Shown here piece after piece: positions 1 through 4,553 of a stretch of DNA of 15,904 bases. The notes under the pieces are model-generated. The model was not told the DNA's origin. It saw nothing but the letters and a program-made list of their open reading frames with translations, and ran no database searches. Source of the stretch: Microcaldota archaeon (GTDB taxonomy: Archaea; Micrarchaeota; Micrarchaeia; Anstonellales; Bilamarchaeaceae); assembly GCA_013331535.1 (NCBI GenBank), contig DUGF01000101.1, positions 1 to 15,904 of the forward strand. The letters are read 5' to 3'. The position numbers were made by a program, and so were the translations under genes. Numbering within the stretch: position 1 is the stretch's first letter; each line of letters starts with the position of its first letter.

Positions 1-7
1 ACCCAAT

Positions 8-19
8 CTTTTTAATTTT
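8..19 (+). promoter_or_regulatory. TATA-like box upstream of tRNA-Gln
   Basis: CTTTTTAATTTT is centred near position 13. An archaeal start site about 26 nt downstream falls near 39, which leaves a leader of about 8 nt before the tRNA at 47 for RNase P to remove. No clear purine-rich BRE is visible, so this is a positional inference. Confidence 0.45.
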
Positions 20-61
20 GTTGTACCGCAATAGATAGATTACATTAGCCCCGTCGTCTAG

Positions 62-121
62 TGTGTCCTGTGTCTCAAGTCCCGCGTCCAGAACGCGAAA
101 CGCTAAACAGGAAACAGACTT
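62..121 (+). other. D-loop intron of tRNA-Gln (60 nt)
   Basis: The junctions come from a BHB-like fold. The central helix GTCT (56-59) pairs with AGAC (116-119). The 5' bulge AGT (60-62) is cut after G61 and the 3' bulge TTT (120-122) after T121. The inner helix begins G63-C115, T64-A114 and, after one mismatch, continues TCCTGT (66-71)/ACAGGA (107-112). Inside it a second hairpin, CGCGT (83-87)/ACGCG (93-97), closes the intron. The outer helix is weak (C55-G123 only), so this is a relaxed BHB. Removal restores a normal D-loop after position 15. Confidence 0.85.
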
Positions 122-144
122 TGGTCAAGGATGACAGGCTCTGG

Positions 145-177
145 CTTATTGAAGTTTCAAAACTTCAAGAAAGAGAA
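145..177 (+). other. Canonical anticodon-loop intron of tRNA-Gln (33 nt)
   Basis: The intron lies between tRNA positions 37 and 38. A textbook BHB is visible: anticodon stem as outer helix, central helix CTCT (139-142)/AGAG (172-175), 3-nt bulges GGC (143-145) and AAA (176-178). The inner helix TTATTGAAGT pairs with ACTTCAAGAA with one mismatch (A148/G169). Cutting after the second base of each bulge gives the loop CTCTGGA. Confidence 0.92.
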
Positions 178-215
178 ACCTGTATACGTCGGTTCGAATC
201 CGATCGGGGCTATAA

Positions 216-224
216 CTTTTTAAT
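216..224 (+). promoter_or_regulatory. T-tract: tRNA-Gln terminator and TATA-like box
   Basis: CTTTTTAAT starts 4 nt after the tRNA-Gln end, so its T5 run could terminate that transcript. It is also centred 26 nt before the ATG at 246, the right spacing for a leaderless mRNA of the next gene. The double role is inferred from position only. Confidence 0.45.
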
Positions 225-245
225 CCAAACTGCATAAATACCGCC

Positions 246-650
246 ATGCATACCTTAAGCGAGGAGTTCAAAAAAAGCTTTGAAAATGAAAGCTGGGACT
301 CCATAGCTCACATGGCACTGACGTTCCAAATCGAACTTGATGAAGAGGACAAACATCAGAAGCGACTCAAGAAGGAATTGGGAATGCTCAAGCACGTGCT
401 TCATCATCATTTGAAAGATCAGGAGGCTGCGGCAAGAAACCTAAACATAACCTTCTTTGTCCGCTTGCATAAAACAATAGCAAGATTGGAAAAGGCATTT
501 GACAGGCATGACGTAAAAAGAAGGGAATTTTTGGTATTCCTCAAGGCAATTTTGCATAAACTAAGAAACACAAGATTCATGGTATTCAAGACATTGGAAC
601 GAAAAAACGAATTTGGAAAAATGAAGGGATTGATGGACAAAAAGAATTAA
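246..650 (+). CDS. Hypothetical all-helical protein (134 aa)
   Basis: I do not recognise this protein. The sequence is rich in Lys, Glu, Leu and His and looks alpha-helical throughout. It has no signal peptide, membrane segment, Cys pair or Gly-rich loop. A charged N-terminal part (1-45) leads to a His-rich helix (HVLHHHLKD, around 50-58) and a basic C-terminal half (around 75-134), suggesting a small cytoplasmic, possibly RNA- or protein-binding helical bundle; that is only inference. The ATG at 246 is supported by the TATA-like tract 26 nt upstream, which implies a leaderless transcript, and no Shine-Dalgarno sequence is seen. The gene ends 30 bp before the pgi start on the same strand, so the two are probably co-transcribed. 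Confidence 0.75.
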   Translation: MHTLSEEFKKSFENESWDSIAHMALTFQIELDEEDKHQKRLKKELGMLKHVLHHHLKDQEAAARNLNITFFVRLHKTIARLEKAFDRHDVKRREFLVFLKAILHKLRNTRFMVFKTLERKNEFGKMKGLMDKKN

Positions 651-680
651 TGGAAAAAATTAATAGCGACAGGGAATAAT

Positions 681-1406
681 ATGACCGAACTCTATAGAGA
701 ACCTCTGAAAATAGAACTTGACGGGGCAAGACTGCATGTAAATGGAGCACCGCATCCGAGCAGCGTGAGAAAGCTTGGCCAAATGCAAGAAGTGTTGATG
801 CAGCATGTCGAGCCAAAATCAGAAGAAGATTTCAACACGTACTGGATGTACCGCAAAGTATTCTTCTCGCATAACATCCGATTTGATATTACCCTTCTAC
901 CAGCAAGAATGCTCGGGGGAGAATACATGAAAACATATGGTCATTATCATCCAAAGGCACAGGATGAAAGCGGGCTTGGGTATCCGGAAATATACCAGGT
1001 GCTCAAAGGAAAGGCTATTTTTGTACTTCAGGAAAAAAACAAGGATGGAAGCGTAAATGTGACAGTGCAGGATGCAAATGAAGGAGACATCGTGATGATG
1101 CCTCCAGGAAACGGGCACGTTACCGTAAATAATGGAATGGAAAACCTCATATTATCTAATTTGGTATATGATAATTTTGAATCAGAATACGAGGATTATA
1201 AGTTATATAGAGGAGCGGCATTCTATGCCACCGAAGAGGGATTAAAACAGAACACGGAATATCTTGTTAAAAAATTCAGCCGCACCACTGCATCGGAATT
1301 CATCAAAAAATACGGAATCACGGTAAAGGATCTACTTAAAGAGTTTCACAGCAACCCGGAAAAATTTGCTTTCTTAGAAAAACCCGGACTTCTCTTTGGG
1401 CGCTGA
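681..1406 (+). CDS. pgi: Cupin-type glucose-6-phosphate isomerase (archaeal PGI)
   Basis: Interconverts glucose 6-phosphate and fructose 6-phosphate in the cytoplasm, serving glycolysis/gluconeogenesis. This is the metal-dependent cupin enzyme of euryarchaea (COG2140), unrelated to the conventional PGI. The cupin metal site is recognisable: His88 and His90 in KTYGHYHPK, Glu103 in YPEIYQVLKG, and His146 in PPGNGHVTVN. These match the two-His, Glu, His set of Pyrococcus PGI. The 241 aa exceed the roughly 190 of the Thermococcales enzymes because of extra N- and C-terminal sequence and about six extra residues between HYH and the Glu. A weak AGGGA lies about 5 nt before the ATG. It follows the 134-aa gene by 30 bp and converges on alaS, overlapping it by 33 bp. 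Cupin folds are shared by many families, but the motif spacing makes PGI the best call. Confidence 0.9.
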   Translation: MTELYREPLKIELDGARLHVNGAPHPSSVRKLGQMQEVLMQHVEPKSEEDFNTYWMYRKVFFSHNIRFDITLLPARMLGGEYMKTYGHYHPKAQDESGLGYPEIYQVLKGKAIFVLQEKNKDGSVNVTVQDANEGDIVMMPPGNGHVTVNNGMENLILSNLVYDNFESEYEDYKLYRGAAFYATEEGLKQNTEYLVKKFSRTTASEFIKKYGITVKDLLKEFHSNPEKFAFLEKPGLLFGR

Positions 1407-4136
1407 ATTTAGTCTTCCGCTTGCGAGCTTTTCATTCCCGCCACCGCCTCCTCCGAATTTTGAAGCCAGCTTTTGCATGAGCTCACTGGCATTAACGCTT
1501 TTGTTTGCTGAAGCGCAAACTACGTCCCCGAGCTTGTTTACGAGAATTGCTGAAGCTCCCGCATCTCCAAGTTTAATTGCTGAAGCCCCTGCGCCACTTG
1601 CTGAAAGTAGAAGATTACCGATTTTCCTTAGGGTTTCCGCATCAGTGTCCAGTATTCTGACTGCTGTTTTTCCGCTCGCAATGCTTTCTTTTATTATTTC
1701 CGCAGCCTCGCTCTTTGCAAATCCTTCTGAAAGCTCTCCGATCTTTTTCTTCTGTTCTTTCCATTCGTTGAAGAACCGCTCGACGGTCTTTTTCAGCTCA
1801 TTGTCGCTGACGCTTACAACCGAAGCGGCATCCCGGAGAAGCCTTTCCTTTTCCTGAACATATGCGATTGCAACGGTTCCGCATTTGTAGGTTATCCTCT
1901 CTATACCGTCCTGGATTCCCTCGCGCTTTACTATTTTGAAACAACCTATTTCTCCTGTGCTTTTCAACATGTGGTGGGTTCCTCCGCATGCTTCGGTGTC
2001 AATTCCTTCAACCGAAACAACGCGAAGTTCTTTTCCCGGAACAGCTCCGCCCTGATAAAGTGTGAAACCATATTTTGATTCCGCAACGTTTCGCGGCAAA
2101 ACTTCAACGAGAATAGGAACGTTTCGTGAGATATATTCGTTTACCTTTAATTCGATTTTGTCAAGTTCCTCTTGAATTATGCGTTTGTAATGCGTAATAT
2201 CCAAATGCGCTTTTTCCGCATCTTTGTGAGAACCGCCCTGCCATATGTGGCTTCCGAGGATTTCACGACAGGCAGCATTTAGCAAATGCGCGGCAGTGTG
2301 ATGACGGGTGATTGTTTTCCTGCGCTCCAAATCAACTTCGCATTTAACTTTTTGCCCTGATTTGAATTTTGAAGTATCGGCAACAAGATGAAGGGTTACG
2401 CCTGCTTGCTTCTGAGTATCGATTACAGCGATTCCGTTTATCGTTCCTATGTCTCCGACCTGCCCGCCACCTTCGGGATAGAATGCGGATTTATCAAGAA
2501 CAATATATTTTCCGCCCAACACTCCGAGAACTTTTGCCTCGAATGAACTCTTTTCGGAACCAACTTTTTTAGTTGGATCGGGATAATAGAGCGGCTCTGT
2601 TTTATCGAATTTTGAAACATCCAGCTTTGCATCTTCCTGCTCTCCGCTCTTTGATTCCCCTTCTTTTTCGCGCACTAAACCGTAGAAGTTTCCGGGTACG
2701 TGAACTTTTACCCCGGATTCTTTCGCAACCTCTTCTACGAATTCAGGCGGAACGCCATGGCTTTTGTAAAGCGTGATAAGATCATCCGTCTTGATTGAAC
2801 TGTTTAATCCGTCAGCACCTTTTGACAGCATTGAAACTACTTTTCCCCGCGCTTTTTGTTTTGTTGCCTCGTATTTCTTTTTTTCTTCTGCGATAATGTC
2901 TGCGGTTGATACGACTCCGTTCTTCAAGTTCGGGAATAAACCAAGCAGATGCTGAGCATGAAGCTCAAGGATTTTTGCATAATCAAACTTAAATCCATAT
3001 TCCTCTTCAAAACCAAACGCACGCCTGAGAATAAGCCGCAGATTATATCCGCCTCCAGCATTGCTTGGGAGCATTCCATCAGTAACCGCTGAAAGAACCG
3101 TTAGTAAATGATCGCTCGTGGCATAAAGCGCATGCAACGGCTCGATATGCGAAAACAGTTCCTGCTTGGAAATGCCCAGTTTTTTTGCAATTGATTCTTT
3201 TTCCGCCTCAACGTCCGCAACCTCGTCTATGTTAAGGCTTCCGGACATTTTGGCGTAATTAGCAAACAGTTTCTCATCAACTGAGACCCCATGTTCTTTT
3301 TTCATGTATTTTATTACAGGACCGAAGACAACTTCATAGCTGGTTGCAGCGTCGTTTGTTATCCATGCAAGCCTTTCAAGGCCTGCACCCATATCAATAA
3401 CCTTAGTTTGCAGCTCCCGACCAGTACCATTCGGCAAAACTTCATACTGCATGAAAACGCAGTTTCCTAATTCGAGCCCTCCGACAAAATATTCCATGCT
3501 TGGCCCGTAATTTCCTCCTCCTGCCCAGACATCTTCCATGAAAACAAGTTCTTCTTTTTGAATTCCAAGTGCCTTCAGGTATGCGACATCATGCATCAAT
3601 GCCTCATCCTTCCAGTAAAAAAGCCCGGTCTTTTTTGTATTAAATGCGTGCTGGCCAACCATAACGAAATTGGTGTAGTGCCGCCCGGTTACACCAACGT
3701 TTGCTATATCAGGAAATCGAATGCAGTGCTGCGGTATGAGGAGAGGATTGTGTGGTGGGGGGAGTTCACCATTAACCACATATGGCTGAAAATCGTTAAT
3801 CGATGCTATGGAAAAGTAAAGGTCGTCTCTCCATCTTGCAACAGTGGGATAGGAATCAATTATCCCATGGCCATGCTTTGAAAAATATTTCTTTAGCTCG
3901 TTCCAGGTCTCAACATAACCCAGTTTCCGCCTGGAGGGGGATTTTCCAATGAACGGGTATCCAATGCACGACGCGTCTGCACATAGTTCCCTCTCACCGC
4001 CACTCCAGAAATTCCTTCCACATTTCTTGCATTTCTGGCGGGTGAATCCCATCTCGACAATACTCTTTATCTTGTAATGCTTCTCCCAGTCTCTGGAGAA
4101 CTGCTTTCTGAGCTCGTTTTTGTCAACATCTGGCAT
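1374..4136 (-). CDS. alaS: Alanyl-tRNA synthetase, archaeal type
   Basis: Charges tRNA-Ala with alanine and hydrolyses mischarged Ser- and Gly-tRNA-Ala. The protein is 920 aa, normal for the archaeal form. An archaeal zinc ribbon (Cys36, Cys39, Cys52, Cys57) sits in the N-terminal class II catalytic domain, which ends near motif 3 (GAGLERLAW, 250-258). A helical tRNA-recognition region follows (about 265-470). The editing domain (about 530-760) has the HTAAH motif (His613, His617) and CGGTH (Cys717, His721), the four residues that bind the editing zinc. A short C-Ala part carries a run of six glycines (895-900). A Lys/Glu-rich, Ser-containing stretch (485-505) links tRNA-binding and editing parts. 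The best TATA-like box (4175-4184) would give a leader of about 17 nt. The 3' end overlaps the convergent pgi gene. Confidence 0.97.
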   Translation of the reverse strand: MPDVDKNELRKQFSRDWEKHYKIKSIVEMGFTRQKCKKCGRNFWSGGERELCADASCIGYPFIGKSPSRRKLGYVETWNELKKYFSKHGHGIIDSYPTVARWRDDLYFSIASINDFQPYVVNGELPPPHNPLLIPQHCIRFPDIANVGVTGRHYTNFVMVGQHAFNTKKTGLFYWKDEALMHDVAYLKALGIQKEELVFMEDVWAGGGNYGPSMEYFVGGLELGNCVFMQYEVLPNGTGRELQTKVIDMGAGLERLAWITNDAATSYEVVFGPVIKYMKKEHGVSVDEKLFANYAKMSGSLNIDEVADVEAEKESIAKKLGISKQELFSHIEPLHALYATSDHLLTVLSAVTDGMLPSNAGGGYNLRLILRRAFGFEEEYGFKFDYAKILELHAQHLLGLFPNLKNGVVSTADIIAEEKKKYEATKQKARGKVVSMLSKGADGLNSSIKTDDLITLYKSHGVPPEFVEEVAKESGVKVHVPGNFYGLVREKEGESKSGEQEDAKLDVSKFDKTEPLYYPDPTKKVGSEKSSFEAKVLGVLGGKYIVLDKSAFYPEGGGQVGDIGTINGIAVIDTQKQAGVTLHLVADTSKFKSGQKVKCEVDLERRKTITRHHTAAHLLNAACREILGSHIWQGGSHKDAEKAHLDITHYKRIIQEELDKIELKVNEYISRNVPILVEVLPRNVAESKYGFTLYQGGAVPGKELRVVSVEGIDTEACGGTHHMLKSTGEIGCFKIVKREGIQDGIERITYKCGTVAIAYVQEKERLLRDAASVVSVSDNELKKTVERFFNEWKEQKKKIGELSEGFAKSEAAEIIKESIASGKTAVRILDTDAETLRKIGNLLLSASGAGASAIKLGDAGASAILVNKLGDVVCASANKSVNASELMQKLASKFGGGGGGNEKLASGRLNSAPKEKSGFF

Positions 4137-4174
4137 GAAATCAACTTTTATAGTCTAATGCTTTTTCTGAGAAA

Positions 4175-4184
4175 ACTTTTAAAC
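4175..4184 (-). promoter_or_regulatory. TATA-like box for alaS
   Basis: On the minus strand it reads GTTTAAAAGT, centred 43 nt before the alaS ATG, predicting a start site near 4153. A second box, CTATAAAAG (4145-4153), is too close to the ATG to act alone. Confidence 0.45.
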
Positions 4185-4229
4185 TAACGGTTATCCCTTG
4201 AAGCAGCTACCCCCAGGCACAACCATATA

Positions 4230-4239
4230 ATTTTTAAAC
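4230..4239 (+). promoter_or_regulatory. TATA-like box upstream of tRNA-Lys
   Basis: ATTTTTAAAC is centred near 4235 and predicts transcription from about 4261, a leader of about 21 nt before the tRNA at 4282. CTTAAAATA (4255-4263) is an alternative but would start inside the tRNA. The 145-bp alaS/tRNA-Lys spacer holds these divergent promoters and nothing else I can support. Confidence 0.4.
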
Positions 4240-4298
4240 AGAATTCGACTCATTCTTAAAATACCGTTTACTCTTAGCTGTGGGCCCGTAACTCAGCT

Positions 4299-4381
4299 AG
4301 AACCTTTTGACTTCTGAAACCATAGGGCAAAACGTTTCATCGAAAAGCCCTTAGACGGCATAAGTCATTTGGTTCCTGGAT
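4299..4381 (+). other. D-loop intron of tRNA-Lys (83 nt)
   Basis: BHB-like fold: central helix TCAG (4293-4296)/CTGG (4376-4379, one T-G wobble), 5' bulge CTA cut after T4298, 3' bulge ATT cut after T4381. The inner helix GAACC (4300-4304)/GGTTC (4371-4375) is perfect and continues, after a 3x3 internal loop, with TGACTT (4308-4313)/AAGTCA (4362-4367). The distal part can pair GGGC (4325-4328) with GCCC (4347-4350). The outer helix is minimal, as in the tRNA-Gln D-loop intron. Confidence 0.87.
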
Positions 4382-4402
4382 TGGTAGAGTGCCGGACTCT
4401 TA

Positions 4403-4442
4403 GAGTCTTTGGTCTTGAGTTTTGAGTCCTGAGATTTAAGAA
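4403..4442 (+). other. Anticodon-loop intron of tRNA-Lys (40 nt)
   Basis: Placed at the canonical 37/38 site because removal gives the 7-nt loop CTCTTAA between the paired anticodon stem halves. The BHB is not perfect here: CTTA (4399-4402) can pair with TAAG (4437-4440), but this is shifted by two bases from the ideal register. A competing local hairpin GACTC/GAGTC (4395-4407) also exists. The junction may be off by one base because of flanking A residues. Confidence 0.75.
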
Positions 4443-4464
4443 ATCCGTTTGCCAAGGGTTCAAA

Positions 4465-4543
4465 GAGCCCTTCGGGGGGAGTCCCCCCTAAAGTGCTTCA
4501 CCCCCAGCAACCCCCCTTAAATAGGGAAGGACTGGAATGAAAA
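4465..4543 (+). other. T-loop intron of tRNA-Lys (79 nt, after position 59)
   Basis: Outer helix is the T-stem itself. Central helix TTCA (4459-4462) pairs perfectly with TGAA (4538-4541). Bulges AAG (4463-4465) and AAT (4542-4544) put the cuts after A4464 and A4543, leaving the loop TTCAAAT. Inner pairing is AG (4466-4467)/CT (4532-4533) and CCTTC (4469-4473)/GAAGG (4526-4530), with four unpaired bases before the central helix on the 3' side. A G6/C6 hairpin (4474-4479/4483-4488) lies within. It contains a 9-bp copy of the following exon sequence (see repeat). Confidence 0.85.
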
Positions 4544-4553
4544 TCCCTTCGGG
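4468..4553 (+). repeat. 9-bp direct repeat CCCTTCGGG across the T-loop intron
   Basis: CCCTTCGGG occurs at 4468-4476 inside the intron and at 4545-4553 in the last tRNA exon (T-stem 3' half plus the start of the acceptor 3' strand). Only the second copy continues into CCC, which completes the acceptor stem. The spacing is 77 bp. Confidence 0.8.

Larger units (their letters stand above)
47..212 (+). tRNA. tRNA-Gln (anticodon CTG) with two introns
   Basis: The acceptor stem AGCCCCG (47-53) pairs perfectly with CGGGGCT (205-211), followed by discriminator A212. Starting with AGCCC and ending GGGCTA is typical of archaeal tRNA-Gln. The T-stem is 188-192/200-204 with loop TTCGAAT. The anticodon stem ACAGG (134-138) pairs with CCTGT (179-183). 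After splicing the anticodon loop reads CTCTGGA, with anticodon CTG at 141-143. The D-stem 56-59 pairs with 129-132 and the mature D-loop reads AGTGGTCAA, close to the archaeal tRNA-Gln pattern. Two introns must be removed: 62-121 in the D-loop and 145-177 at the canonical 37/38 site. Exons 47-61, 122-144 and 178-212 total 73 nt. The 3' CCA is not encoded and must be added by the CCA enzyme, whose gene is at 13958. In archaea this tRNA is normally charged through Glu-tRNA-Gln amidotransferase (established knowledge). Confidence 0.93.

Noticed and set aside
1396-1857. Plus-strand 153-aa ORF opposite alaS
   Set aside because: It is Ser/Pro/Phe-rich and antisense to the well-conserved alaS C-terminus, so it is a shadow frame.
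4454-4479. T-arm and acceptor end of tRNA-Lys read contiguously through CCCTTCGGGGGG
   Set aside because: The loop would have 9 bases, and CGGGGGG cannot pair with the 5' strand GGGCCCG. The copy at 4544-4557 pairs perfectly and gives a 7-base T-loop.
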